Shown piece after piece: positions 25,793 to 34,176 of a stretch of DNA of 57,464 nt. The stretch is taken from contig JAHHGV010000051.1 in the NCBI GenBank assembly GCA_019359695.1, positions 1 through 57,464 of the forward strand, given 5' to 3'. The notes under the pieces are model-generated. The model saw only the letters and a list, made by a program, of their open reading frames with translations. It searched no databases and was not told where the DNA came from. The translations under genes and the position numbers were made by a program. Each line of letters opens with the position of its first letter. Position 1 is the stretch's first letter. Source of the stretch: Brasilonema angustatum HA4187-MV1 (GTDB lineage Bacteria; Cyanobacteriota; Cyanobacteriia; Cyanobacteriales; Nostocaceae).

Positions 25793-25920
25793 CATATCAA
25801 GTCCGGTTGATTAGTTATTATTCCTAAATCTATGCAGAAACCGAAAACCCTTTCTCCCTACTCCCTTCCCCCTGCTCCCGAAGAGTCCTAATGATAAGTC
25901 TTTAACCGGACACGATATCA
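25793..25920. mobile_element. MITE-like element with catatcaagtccggtt / aaccggacacgatatc ends
   Basis: The left end catatcaagtccggttgatt and the right end ctttaaccggacacgatatca are imperfect inverted repeats over nearly 30 bp (including ttattat / atgataa). The 128-bp interior is pyrimidine-rich and non-coding. A related half-element, atatcaagtttggttaaaaa, lies at about 30597-30616 directly after the ion-channel gene. Confidence 0.6.
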
Positions 25921-26030
25921 GGAGTGTCAAAATCTTTGGTGTTTCGGTTGAGAAAACACGCGACTGTGGGTGAATGCTGCAATGCACATTAGCTTATCAG
26001 GAATCAAAAGCTGCTCTAATTGATGATATA

Positions 26031-26059
26031 TTGACATTGTATTAAATTCTCGTACTTAA
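26031..26059 (+). promoter_or_regulatory. Candidate promoter of trxA
   Basis: TTGACA at 26031-26036 is followed after 16 bp by TACTTA at 26053-26058. A second possible -10 box, TATAAT, lies at 26072-26077, only about 18 bp before the ATG. No Shine-Dalgarno sequence is apparent before the start codon, so translation may start from a short leader. Confidence 0.4.
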
Positions 26060-26095
26060 ACATTCCACACGTATAATTTAGGTTCAAAAATTTCC

Positions 26096-26416
26096 ATGAC
26101 TAAAGCTGTTTATATCCAAGATAGTGACTTTGATAATCTTTTAACCTCTTCGGGACTTGTGGTAGTTGATTACACAGCCTCTTGGTGTGGCCCATGTAAG
26201 TTGATTAGTCCTTTCATCGACGAATTAGCAGAAAAATATGAAGATCGTGCCAAGGTGGTGAAGGTCGATCTCGATCACAACAAAGAAAATGCCAAAAAAT
26301 ATAATATCAAGAGTATTCCTGCCGTGCTGATTTTTAAAGATGGCGAAGAGGTAGAACGTCTGGTTGGCAAGGCTTCCTATGAAACCTTTAGTCAAGCACT
26401 AGAGAAATACCTTTAG
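26096..26416 (+). CDS. trxA: Thioredoxin
   Basis: A 106-residue thioredoxin with the canonical active site WCGPCK (Cys31 and Cys34) inside VVVDYTASWCGPCKLISPF, followed by the cis-Pro region IKSIPAVLIFKDG and the GKASYETF helix. It reduces protein disulfides, transferring electrons from ferredoxin- or NADPH-dependent thioredoxin reductase in the cytosol. The YTASWCGPC entry and length fit an m- or y-like cyanobacterial type, but the subtype is not certain. It is monocistronic, convergent with the NDH-2 gene. Confidence 0.93.
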   Translation: MTKAVYIQDSDFDNLLTSSGLVVVDYTASWCGPCKLISPFIDELAEKYEDRAKVVKVDLDHNKENAKKYNIKSIPAVLIFKDGEEVERLVGKASYETFSQALEKYL

Positions 26417-26844
26417 GTTAAACGGCTACTCCGGGCGCAAGTCGCCGAATTAATGCAGATATGTTGAAAAAACCAGAGATGCTGTGTCAGACTATCACCG
26501 ACTTGAGTGTCGGATATTCAGCAATGAATATACCTAACGTAGCAACGGCAAGCCAGACGCGTTCGCGTCCCTTGCGCGTGTCCCCTTGGGACTCAGCGTG
26601 CGCCTTAGCGCTTAGCCCCATCCGCCATGCGGTGGGGTACTTCACTAACGCTTATGCCAAAGGTAGGACAACATCTAGGTTTTATTTTTCGCTGCTCCTG
26701 AAAACAAAAACCTAGATGTTGTTAAGACAGTACGGAACAAGCCTAAACCTCTTGATTTATCGCCTTTTCCTCTCCCATTGACGTGCGATCACCTGCTCAA
26801 CAATGATGTCCACCAGTTATTTGCTCGCCAACTGTCTAAGGGTT
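26417..26844. other. Convergent gap between trxA and NDH-2
   Basis: No gene is seen; the 84-codon plus-strand frame at 26461-26715 is built from repeat material (acgcgttcgcgtcccttgcg and similar). A perfect 16-bp inverted repeat (acaacatctaggtttt / aaaacctagatgttgt) at 26668-26722 is described separately. Confidence 0.45.
26668..26722. repeat. Foldback with perfect 16-bp arms
   Basis: The arms acaacatctaggtttt (26668-26683) and aaaacctagatgttgt (26707-26722) enclose 23 bases. It lies between two convergent genes and could act as a bidirectional terminator, or be a very small inverted-repeat element. Confidence 0.6.
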
Positions 26845-28278
26845 TCACAGTCTAGTTTCAAAGGCAGGTCTTTTTCCATAATTGTGATAATCCGCTTTGG
26901 ATGTCACACTTGTCAATACCCCCTCACCTGAATCCTTACCTTTTATAGTGGTCGAAGGAACATCGTTGGTAACAGTTTTCCCTTCTTCAAAAGCTTCTCG
27001 ACCTGTAATCAATCTAGAGCGACGACTACGAGTGAGATAATTCCATGCCCACTGAAATACTACTAGTAATTTAGTGTCGAACTCGATTAAGAAGTAGATA
27101 TGAACGACTAACCAAAATATCCAAGCAAGGAAACCTTGGAGTTTGATGAAGCTTAAATCTACAACAGCTAAATTTTTGCCAATCATCGCCAAACTACCTA
27201 CGTCATTGTAACGAAATTGTCGTAGTGTTTGACCTTGAAGCCGTTTTTTAATGAGCTTAGCTACATACTCTCCTTCTTGTTTGGCTACGGGTGCAACACC
27301 AGGTAAGGGTTTTCCATCTTGATGAGAGAAGTTGCCTAAATCTCCGATGACAAAGATGTTTTTATAACCCTTAATCGTCAAGTCTGGTTCTACAATTACA
27401 CGTCCGGAGCGATCGCACTCTACACCTGTGCGGTTTGCTAAAACTTGCCCCATAGCGGAACCTTTCACACCTGCTGCCCATAATATAGTTTTTGAGGCAA
27501 TTTCTTTAACTTCATCACCTTGCTTGAAAGTAACAACGTCATTTTTAATATTTGTTACCCTGGTATTAGTTTGGGTATCCACACCCAACTTTTGCAAAGA
27601 TACTTTTGCGACTTCTGATAACTGTGGTGCCATATGAGGGAGGATGCGATCGCCACCTTGCAATAGTAAAATTCTAGTTTCTCTTGTGTCGATGTTGCGG
27701 AAATCGTCTTTGAGAGTTTTATGTGCCAACTCTGCGACCGCACCCGCTAATTCTACACCGGTTGGACCAGCTCCGACAATTACAAAAGTCAACCAAGCAC
27801 GGCGTAATTCGGGATCAGTTTCATTTTCTGCTGCTTCAAATGCCGAAAAGATTCGGCGACGTATTTCTATGGCATTTTCAACAGTTTTCAAGCCAGGAGC
27901 CATTGGTTTCCAGTTATCATGACCAAAATAGGAATGGTTAGCACCTGTGGCAACAACTAATGTATCGTACGGTATTACTTTATCACCCAGAATAACTTCT
28001 TGGGATTCTGGATCAATATCATTTATTTCTCCCAACAACACTTTTGTATTCTTGCTTTTTCTGAATACAGCTCGTAATGGTGAGGAGATATCAGAGGGTG
28101 ATAGCGTACCTGTCGCAACTTGATATAAAAGCGGTTGAAATAAATGAAAGTTACGTTTATCGATGAGAGTAACATTGACATTTGCTTTGGCAAGAGTCTT
28201 TGCTGTATACAGTCCACCAAAGCCTCCACCAATGATTACAACATGATGTAGTTTATTATTTTCATGTACAACTACCAT
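26845..28278 (-). CDS. Type II NAD(P)H dehydrogenase (NDH-2)
   Basis: A 477-residue flavoprotein of the NDH-2 family. The FAD-binding motif VVIIGGGFGGLYTAKTL lies at about residues 13-29, the second Rossmann (NADH) motif VIVGAGPTGVELAGAVAEL at about 166-184, and the FAD-contact IFVIGDLGNFSHQDGKPLPG (about 309-328) follows. The C-terminal half contains GFLAWIFWLVVHIYFLIEF, the amphipathic/membrane-anchoring region of NDH-2. It transfers electrons from NAD(P)H to plastoquinone without pumping protons. In cyanobacteria NDH-2 enzymes are thought to act largely as redox sensors. Divergent from the ion-channel gene, with 259 bp between. Confidence 0.92.
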   Translation of the reverse strand: MVVVHENNKLHHVVIIGGGFGGLYTAKTLAKANVNVTLIDKRNFHLFQPLLYQVATGTLSPSDISSPLRAVFRKSKNTKVLLGEINDIDPESQEVILGDKVIPYDTLVVATGANHSYFGHDNWKPMAPGLKTVENAIEIRRRIFSAFEAAENETDPELRRAWLTFVIVGAGPTGVELAGAVAELAHKTLKDDFRNIDTRETRILLLQGGDRILPHMAPQLSEVAKVSLQKLGVDTQTNTRVTNIKNDVVTFKQGDEVKEIASKTILWAAGVKGSAMGQVLANRTGVECDRSGRVIVEPDLTIKGYKNIFVIGDLGNFSHQDGKPLPGVAPVAKQEGEYVAKLIKKRLQGQTLRQFRYNDVGSLAMIGKNLAVVDLSFIKLQGFLAWIFWLVVHIYFLIEFDTKLLVVFQWAWNYLTRSRRSRLITGREAFEEGKTVTNDVPSTTIKGKDSGEGVLTSVTSKADYHNYGKRPAFETRL

Positions 28279-28537
28279 AGTAACTATTTCCTTTTGTTAA
28301 GGCTTGTTAATTTTCTTAACAAAACTCTACCAAAAGTGGAATAAAGGCTGCCGTTTATTTATAACATGTGAATAAATACTAAAAGTAGTCTAAATTACAG
28401 CAATGAAAGCAGAAAGCTGATGAATGCGGACGTGTGAATCGCAGACAGGTCTGACAACATTTCAGTGTACAGAATATGGGATATAATTTCACTGAACACA
28501 TACTGTTAGCAGTATCGAATGCTGCCATCAACAGAAA

Positions 28538-30595
28538 GTGCATCCTCCCGACACCACCAATCAACAAAAAAAGCAAAACCTTTTCTTAGTATGCGGACTC
28601 AAAACCTTAGGGCAACATTGTGTCGCAGTCCTAAAGGAGTACGATGTTAAAGTCAGCGCCATTGACGATGTCCAGCCCGGACAATGGGAAGTCCCAGAAG
28701 TACCAAGCTTACTAGAAAAGTTAATCATAGGAGACTGCCGCCAGCCAAGTATTTTACAGCAGGCAGGTATAGATGAGTGTCGTTCAATACTTTTAGTTAC
28801 AAGAGATGAGCGGATGAATATAGAAGCTGCATTTGCAGCACGGCGTCTTAATCCGCACGTTCGCCTGATTGTACGTTCAGAAAAACAAAATTTTAACGAA
28901 CTGTTGTGGGAAAATCTAGGCAATTTTGTTGCCTTTGAGCCTACCCATCTATCAGCTTATGCCTTCGCTCTGACAGCCCTGGCATCCGAAGCTATTGGAT
29001 ATTTTACCTTAGAAGGGCAACCGTTGCGAGTGATAGAGCATCAGGTACAACCAAAGGATCGCTGGTGCAATGGCAAGCCAGTACATAGACTCAATTTAAC
29101 AACTCGCCACATCTTGAGTCACATACCTGTTTCATCTAACCCACCCAAACAGTTCTATGAGTGGAACCCAGAGGCAGTTGTGCAAGCGGGAGACACACTC
29201 GTTTATATTGAAGTTGCAGAAGATCTAACTTTATCTGAGCATCTCAGGGAATCTCAGCGTTCTCGGTGGCAATGGCAACAGTTTGTCCGAGGCATCACAC
29301 CGAAGAATCTTAAAGAGAAAATAGTGCGATTTTGGCAATCTTACTACCAAAGCCAAAATCAAATCCGACGAATTGCGACAATTTATGCAATTACCGTACT
29401 CATACTATGGCTGCTTGGAATAGTTCTCTATCGCTTGTACTATCCTCAGATCACCTTACTCGAAGCTTTCTATGCGACAGCAGTTTTGCTTTTGGGAGGA
29501 TACGGAGATTTATTTGGCAGCGTTAAGTTTGCATCGCAACCACTACCTTCAGATCATATGCCGTGGTGGTTGCGGTTGTTCAGCCTGGGACTGACGTTGA
29601 CAGGTCAAGCTTTCGTGGGAGTATTGTATGCACTGCTAACTGATGCTCTTGTGGCTTCAAGGTTCCAGTTTCTCAATAGACATCCTCCTGTGCCAGAACG
29701 TAACCATGTGGTACTCATTGGCTTAAATCGGTTGGGGCAAAAAGTCGCTGCTGTTTTTCAAGAACTCAACCAGCCGTTTGTGGGAATTCATACTACGACT
29801 CTCGATCAACGGGTTTTACCCGAGATGCCTGTGATTGTTGACAATCCAACCGAAGCACTCGCTGTTGTGAATCTCTCCCATGCCAAAAGTATCGTTTTAG
29901 TTGGGGATGATCACATGGAAAATCTGGAAATTGGTTTAATGGCTCATGCAATCAACCCTGCCAGTCGGTTAATTATCCGCTCTCAAGATCGCCAATTTAG
30001 TGATAATATCACCCCTTTGTTTCCCTATGCTCAAGTTCTGTGTGGCGCGGCTTTGTCAGCGGAAGTTTTTGCTTGTGCTGCCTTTGGAGAAAACGTTCTT
30101 AGCTTGTTTCACTTAAGCGATCAAGTCGTTATGGTAACGGAATACAACATCGAAGAAGGTGATACCCTCAATAAGTTGCTTCTATCTGAAATAGCTCATG
30201 GCTACGGTGTTGTGCCGATTCTTTACCAGAAACAGCAGCAAGACAATTACTCGTTAATGCCTTGGGATGATGTCAGGCTTTGTGGGGGCGATCGCTTGAT
30301 TGTTTTAGCAACAAGCACTGGTTTGCAGCGAATTGAATGGGGTGAAATGCTGCCTCGCCTTTTTAAGGTGCAGATTGAAAAAACTCTGACTAGAAATGCT
30401 AGTGCTGATGGTGCAGAGGAAATAGCCTTGATCACAGGATGTAGTTCCACTACTGCTAGGCAATGGATGAATAATTTGCCTAGAGTGTTGCCAACACCAC
30501 TGTATAAACATCAAGCTCAGCATCTCGTGCGCAAGCTAATAAAAGTACAAGTTTTGGCAAGTGTAATCTCAATTGAGCAATCATCAAATAGCTAA
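28538..30595 (+). CDS. RCK/TrkA-N domain ion channel protein
   Basis: A 685-residue protein starting at GTG 28538. An N-terminal TrkA-N Rossmann domain (LFLVCGLKTLGQHCVAVL, about 15-150) and a following TrkA-C-like part precede a two-helix pore: TM1 about 283-305 (IYAITVLILWLLGIVLYRLY), pore loop FYATAVLLLGGYGDLFG with a K-channel-like GYGD, and TM2 about 345-372. A second TrkA-N domain follows (HVVLIGLNRLGQKVAAVF, about 386). The topology, pore flanked by NAD-binding regulatory domains, recalls CASTOR/POLLUX and prokaryotic RCK channels. The filter reads GGYGD instead of TVGYGD, so K+ selectivity is not guaranteed. Located in the plasma or thylakoid membrane. Confidence 0.85.
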   Translation: MHPPDTTNQQKKQNLFLVCGLKTLGQHCVAVLKEYDVKVSAIDDVQPGQWEVPEVPSLLEKLIIGDCRQPSILQQAGIDECRSILLVTRDERMNIEAAFAARRLNPHVRLIVRSEKQNFNELLWENLGNFVAFEPTHLSAYAFALTALASEAIGYFTLEGQPLRVIEHQVQPKDRWCNGKPVHRLNLTTRHILSHIPVSSNPPKQFYEWNPEAVVQAGDTLVYIEVAEDLTLSEHLRESQRSRWQWQQFVRGITPKNLKEKIVRFWQSYYQSQNQIRRIATIYAITVLILWLLGIVLYRLYYPQITLLEAFYATAVLLLGGYGDLFGSVKFASQPLPSDHMPWWLRLFSLGLTLTGQAFVGVLYALLTDALVASRFQFLNRHPPVPERNHVVLIGLNRLGQKVAAVFQELNQPFVGIHTTTLDQRVLPEMPVIVDNPTEALAVVNLSHAKSIVLVGDDHMENLEIGLMAHAINPASRLIIRSQDRQFSDNITPLFPYAQVLCGAALSAEVFACAAFGENVLSLFHLSDQVVMVTEYNIEEGDTLNKLLLSEIAHGYGVVPILYQKQQQDNYSLMPWDDVRLCGGDRLIVLATSTGLQRIEWGEMLPRLFKVQIEKTLTRNASADGAEEIALITGCSSTTARQWMNNLPRVLPTPLYKHQAQHLVRKLIKVQVLASVISIEQSSNS

Positions 30596-30636
30596 TATCA
30601 AGTTTGGTTAAAAACTTATCATTTTATCGCATGCTA

Positions 30637-30658
30637 TCTGGGGAAATTTCCCCAGATG
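30637..30658. terminator. Perfect palindrome, probable bidirectional terminator
   Basis: The 22-bp sequence atctggggaaatttccccagat is a perfect palindrome between the convergent genes ending at 30595 and 30665. As RNA it forms a 9-bp GC-rich stem with a 4-nt loop from either strand. Confidence 0.65.
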
Positions 30659-30664
30659 GTTGAA

Positions 30665-30997
30665 CTACGCCACAACTCGCCAAGTCAAGGTATAATCTGC
30701 GCCACCTCGATTAAACTTACCAGTCATTTCTCCTTGCCCAGCCTGGCCGCTGCTAGCGGTGACGCTGCCAATGAGATCATCATTATTAAAGATACCTGTG
30801 TCTTTGTCGTACAGTTTAATTTCAGCAGTGCGATCAAAGATGATATTAGAAATATCTCTCAAGTCTTTACCTTCTGCTTCCTGGATGGTAGTCACTCCTC
30901 CAACCTGCTTACCGTTAATGACAAAGTAAACTTCATCACTGCCAAGTGTATCTTCGGTTTTTTCGCAGTAAAGAGAAATGAGTTCTAAACGCGCCAT
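30665..30997 (-). CDS. Small conserved protein of a C2/Ca-binding-like fold, function unknown
   Basis: The ATG at 30997 (MARLELISLYCEKTEDTLG) is preferred over the TTG nine codons upstream. The 110-residue product has the pattern LYCxKTEDTxGSDEVYFVINGKQV, then AEIKLYDKDTGIFNNDDLIGSV and YTLTWRVVA. The Asp-rich turn DKDTGIFNNDDLIG looks like a calcium-binding loop of a C2-like sandwich. Similar stand-alone domains are found in cyanobacteria and actinobacteria, but I know no assigned function. No signal peptide is present. Confidence 0.7.
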   Translation of the reverse strand: MARLELISLYCEKTEDTLGSDEVYFVINGKQVGGVTTIQEAEGKDLRDISNIIFDRTAEIKLYDKDTGIFNNDDLIGSVTASSGQAGQGEMTGKFNRGGADYTLTWRVVA

Positions 30998-31447
30998 ATG
31001 TTTATCCGATAATTTCTGTTCCAAGATAGCTTAATATCGATAGTATCCTGCAACCGTGATGCTTGCTCGCCTCGATGCTATTTGAAAAGCGTGCGTATGC
31101 GCTTTTACCGTAGGATAGCCATATTCTCCGTAACTCGGGAAAACCCAGTTTCCGTAAACCGATTTTCCCAGTTTAGGTTTGTGTAGATAAAGACAAAGAC
31201 AAATAGCGATCGCTTTGGCGATCGCTTGCCGCTACCATAACACAGGTTGAATTGATCAACTCAAAAAAAGAACCAACGCCCAAGAGATTTGTTCTTATTT
31301 CGCCAAGAAACGCTGCTAGTAATTTTTTATCACTCTCTAAGACTGCTTTGGTTTCTTTTATTGTGGCGATACGCATGCAGGCGTCTCTTGCTTTGCGCAA
31401 TCGCCCCTCAAGTACGCTCGGGGTTGGCTGGCTTATATCCAGACTGG

Positions 31448-32809
31448 TTACTGGGATTCGGCTAGCAACGAATCGCACTTAACTCCTTTCTCGGTTAACT
31501 GAACAGTATTGGGAAGGAGTGGAGTGTTACGAAAGATGGGATATTGGGCATCAACCTGATGGGCTTTTTTGACAATTCTGTTAAATAAGAAGTTAGTCAG
31601 GTTTAGTTGCCTAAAAGTCTTTTGTGGATCAGACAGATGGGTTGTTGGTAGCTGTTGCCCCATTTCTTTGAAAACTAGACCAATCGGCACATTGATTTCA
31701 TCCTGGAGTTTGAGACAACGGATGAACAACGGACTGCTAGCGGCAATCACCGATCCAACACCTCCCCGAACTTGTCCCCATCCGATGTAATACAGTCCCT
31801 TGTAGTCGTCGGGAAATGCTCCACCATAACATTTGACGACTGATCCTTCGACGCGCTGGAGTTCCTGAGGTAAGAAGGAATAAGCAACATAAAAACCGGT
31901 TGCACAAACAATTAAGTCAAATTCCTCACAACTGCCATCGCTAAACTCGACTTCCCAACCATTAAGCTGACGCACACTAGGCTTGGGAATTATACGACCA
32001 TGTTTGATGTAGTAAGGCACCTCATTGTTTATAGTGGGGTGTTTATCAAAAACTTGATGGTTCGGTTTGGATAGACCATAGTCTTCGTGCTTGCCGAACG
32101 TCAAACGCATTATCCCGTATGCCGTCAGTCGCTGAAACCATTCTGGCATCCACCATTGCAATAGATCGACGAACGGAACTCCAGCAAATGTCTTAGGGAT
32201 GAACCATACCGATTCGCGCATACTCAAGACACACTTGGCTCCTACCCGAGCTGCTTCTGCCGCAATGTCACAAGCTGAGTTTCCGCTGCCGATAACCAGA
32301 ACTCGTTTGCCACGAAGCATTTCGGGTCGTTTGTAATCTTTGGAATGAATAATCTCTCCGTTAAATTCTCCCTTGAATTCGGGCAAACGTTTGCACCAGT
32401 GATGCCCGTTGCACACTAACACCCCTTTATAAATTCGTTGTTCCCCATCAGTGAAAGTGACTTCCCAGAGATTGTTTTCAATGGGTCGCACGTAATTAAC
32501 GGTACGATTGAGTTCGATTTGCTGACGTAAATCAAAATGATCGGCAAAAGTATTCAGATAATCCCGCATGTTTTGAGCGCTGGGGAAGTCGGGATAATCA
32601 TCTGGCATGGGAAAATGAGTAAATTGAGTAATTTTGCGGGATGAGATGATATGTGCGGTTTCGTAAACACCGTGATACCAATTTCCGCCGATGTCATCAC
32701 TAGCATCGACCTGATCGTAGGGAATACCAGCACCCTTGAGTGCCTCAGCCATACCCAATCCGACAAAACCAGCCCCAATAATCAGATGTTTGTGAGTAGT
32801 ATCGACCAT
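31448..32809 (-). CDS. Flavin-containing monooxygenase-like NAD(P)/FAD oxidoreductase
   Basis: The start at 32809 (MVDTTHKHLIIGAGFVG) is supported by AAGAGG just upstream; a longer frame to 32953 adds 48 residues without domain features. The 453-residue protein has the FAD-binding GAGFVGLGMAEAL, the FMO identifying region GEFNGEIIHSKDY (a variant of FxGxxxHxxxF/Y), the NADPH-binding RVLVIGSGNSACDIAAEAAR and the ATGFY motif (IVCATGFYVAYSFL). It should use NADPH and FAD to oxygenate a small molecule in the cytosol. The substrate is unknown. The C-terminus overlaps a shadow frame only. It is divergent from the NIL-domain gene. Confidence 0.88.
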   Translation of the reverse strand: MVDTTHKHLIIGAGFVGLGMAEALKGAGIPYDQVDASDDIGGNWYHGVYETAHIISSRKITQFTHFPMPDDYPDFPSAQNMRDYLNTFADHFDLRQQIELNRTVNYVRPIENNLWEVTFTDGEQRIYKGVLVCNGHHWCKRLPEFKGEFNGEIIHSKDYKRPEMLRGKRVLVIGSGNSACDIAAEAARVGAKCVLSMRESVWFIPKTFAGVPFVDLLQWWMPEWFQRLTAYGIMRLTFGKHEDYGLSKPNHQVFDKHPTINNEVPYYIKHGRIIPKPSVRQLNGWEVEFSDGSCEEFDLIVCATGFYVAYSFLPQELQRVEGSVVKCYGGAFPDDYKGLYYIGWGQVRGGVGSVIAASSPLFIRCLKLQDEINVPIGLVFKEMGQQLPTTHLSDPQKTFRQLNLTNFLFNRIVKKAHQVDAQYPIFRNTPLLPNTVQLTEKGVKCDSLLAESQ

Positions 32810-33211
32810 AGACCTCTTACATGAATTAAGAACAGAAGGAGAGTTCGCGCGTTGAACAATCCAGCAATGATAGGCGACCTTACAGATCTTTTCAGTTAAT
32901 TGAACACATATTTTCGCAGGGGCTGTTCTATGCCCATACGTGTCAACAATCACGTTTAAACCTTAGTCTAGTTCCCGCTGCAAAACCCAAAAATCTTACA
33001 ATGATTCAGATAGGGCGAAATGGACTAAATCCCTCAAAGGCGGGCGTCAGGTGTTACGGATAGTCAGATTTACTCTTTAAAAGCAAAATAGAGTTATGAT
33101 AAAATACGGTTATCTTATCAATTTACTGCTAATTAGATTTTAAAAGCTATAGAAAAACTTGAGTTTCTATCAGCTTCAGTAAAATTGCTGATACTTTGAG
33201 GGATTAGACAG
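32810..33211. other. Divergent gap between the monooxygenase and NIL-domain genes
   Basis: The left part overlaps a non-conserved 5' extension of the monooxygenase frame. The right part is AT-rich and presumably carries the NIL-gene promoter. No hairpin, repeat or additional gene is supported. Confidence 0.35.
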
Positions 33212-33814
33212 ATGACATTATCTACAACTTTGAATTCTACATTAAGTCAGATCCAGATCAGGATTCCTCAGCACTACCATCGTCAACCAATTGTCTCGCG
33301 ATTGATTTCTCGTTACGATTTAATAATCAATATTGCATCTGCTCTTTTAGAAGCTCATGCAAAAGATGACGGTTGGTTTAACCTAGAAATTCAAGGGGTT
33401 TCTCAGCGCTTAGAAGCAGGTCTTGCCTATCTTCAAGAACTAAATATAGAGATTGTGCAGTTAGATATCAAAAGCATTGCCCAAGAAAATCAGGAAAAGT
33501 TCAAGATTTTATGTAAAAATCACAATTTGAGTGACATCATTGACGACAATGACAAAAAAGCTGATTCCAATGTCGTAGAAGGACAAACCACTCGTGCTAA
33601 ATTTCAAGTTTGTATTCCTCAAAACTATCAGTCTTACCCAGTTATTGCAGGGCTTGTTTCTTGTTATGGATTAACTGTTAACATTTCCGGAGCAGTATTA
33701 GATACCAACCCTGAAAATGACGGTTGGTTTGATTTAGAGGTTTGGGGTAGGCGTCAGCAGATTGTGTTGGGCTTAAGATATTTAAAAAAATTAGGCTTAG
33801 AAGTTTGGTTGTAA
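33212..33814 (+). CDS. Tandem NIL-domain protein
   Basis: A 200-residue protein made of two NIL domains. Domain 1 (about 12-90) has IRIPQHYHRQPIVSRLISRY, HAKDDGWFNLEIQG, LAYLQELNIEIV; domain 2 (about 128-200) has VCIPQNYQSYPVIAGLVSCY, NPENDGWFDLEVWG, LRYLKKLGLEVW. The repeats correspond element by element. NIL domains usually sit at the C-terminus of MetN ABC ATPases, where they sense methionine, or are fused to ferredoxins. A free tandem pair is common in cyanobacteria and presumed to bind an amino acid or other small ligand. The ligand is unknown. A MITE-like element begins just after the stop codon. Confidence 0.88.
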   Translation: MTLSTTLNSTLSQIQIRIPQHYHRQPIVSRLISRYDLIINIASALLEAHAKDDGWFNLEIQGVSQRLEAGLAYLQELNIEIVQLDIKSIAQENQEKFKILCKNHNLSDIIDDNDKKADSNVVEGQTTRAKFQVCIPQNYQSYPVIAGLVSCYGLTVNISGAVLDTNPENDGWFDLEVWGRRQQIVLGLRYLKKLGLEVWL

Positions 33815-33817
33815 TTA

Positions 33818-34003
33818 TTAGAGGATGTCTGAGAAGTCAAAAATGTCATGCTGAACGCAGCGATAGCGTAGTGAAGCATCTCAAAACTACGCCTCAAACT
33901 CTAGATTCTTCATTCCGCTGAGTCCCAAAGGGACACGCTGCGCGAACGCTACATTCAGAATGACAAAATATACCTTGCTTAAACTTTTAAGACATCCTCT
34001 TAG
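33818..34003. mobile_element. MITE-like element with gaggatgtct / agacatcctc ends
   Basis: The left end gaggatgtctgagaagt (33821-33837) and the right end acttttaagacatcctc (33983-33999) are inverted repeats with two to three mismatches. TTA occurs at both outer edges. The interior of about 150 bp is non-coding and includes ggacacgctgcgcgaacgct repeat material. It occupies most of the 362-bp gap between the NIL gene and nnr; the rest holds a gggaaca-type heptamer tract (34029-34062). Confidence 0.7.
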
Positions 34004-34028
34004 ACTCTTAGACTTCGTGGCAGTTGTA

Positions 34029-34062
34029 GGGAAGAGGGAATAGGGAACAGGGAACAGGGAAT
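34029..34062 (+). repeat. Heptanucleotide repeat tract (gggaaca family)
   Basis: Five degenerate to exact 7-mers (gggaaga, gggaata, gggaaca, gggaaca, gggaatt) in a row between the MITE and the end of nnr. Confidence 0.8.
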
Positions 34063-34176
34063 TCTGAACGTTTAACTCTTAACAGAACCTCGTAAAATCT
34101 GACTTTTGCGCATTGGTCTATTGACCAAGAAGTAGTCAAGAGTCAGAATAACGAGTGTGCGAGTGCTGAAACAGCG

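Larger units (their letters stand above)
25220..26095. other. Long gap between ocp and trxA with repeat elements
   Basis: It should hold the ocp promoter (minus, right of 25219) and the trxA promoter (plus, about 26031-26059). A 73-codon frame at 25320-25541 (minus) has no recognised family. The middle carries ctccggagacgctacgcgaacg repeat material and an inverted pair gaaaaacaagc / gcttgtttttc (about 25645-25723). A MITE-like element fills 25793-25920. No RNA gene was recognised. Confidence 0.45.

Noticed and set aside
26461-26715. 84-codon plus-strand frame after trxA
   Set aside because: Made of dispersed repeat sequence and part of the foldback.
31173-31478. 101-codon frame overlapping the monooxygenase 3' end
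   Set aside because: Out of frame with the real gene at the overlap and contains HIP1 repeats; no domain.
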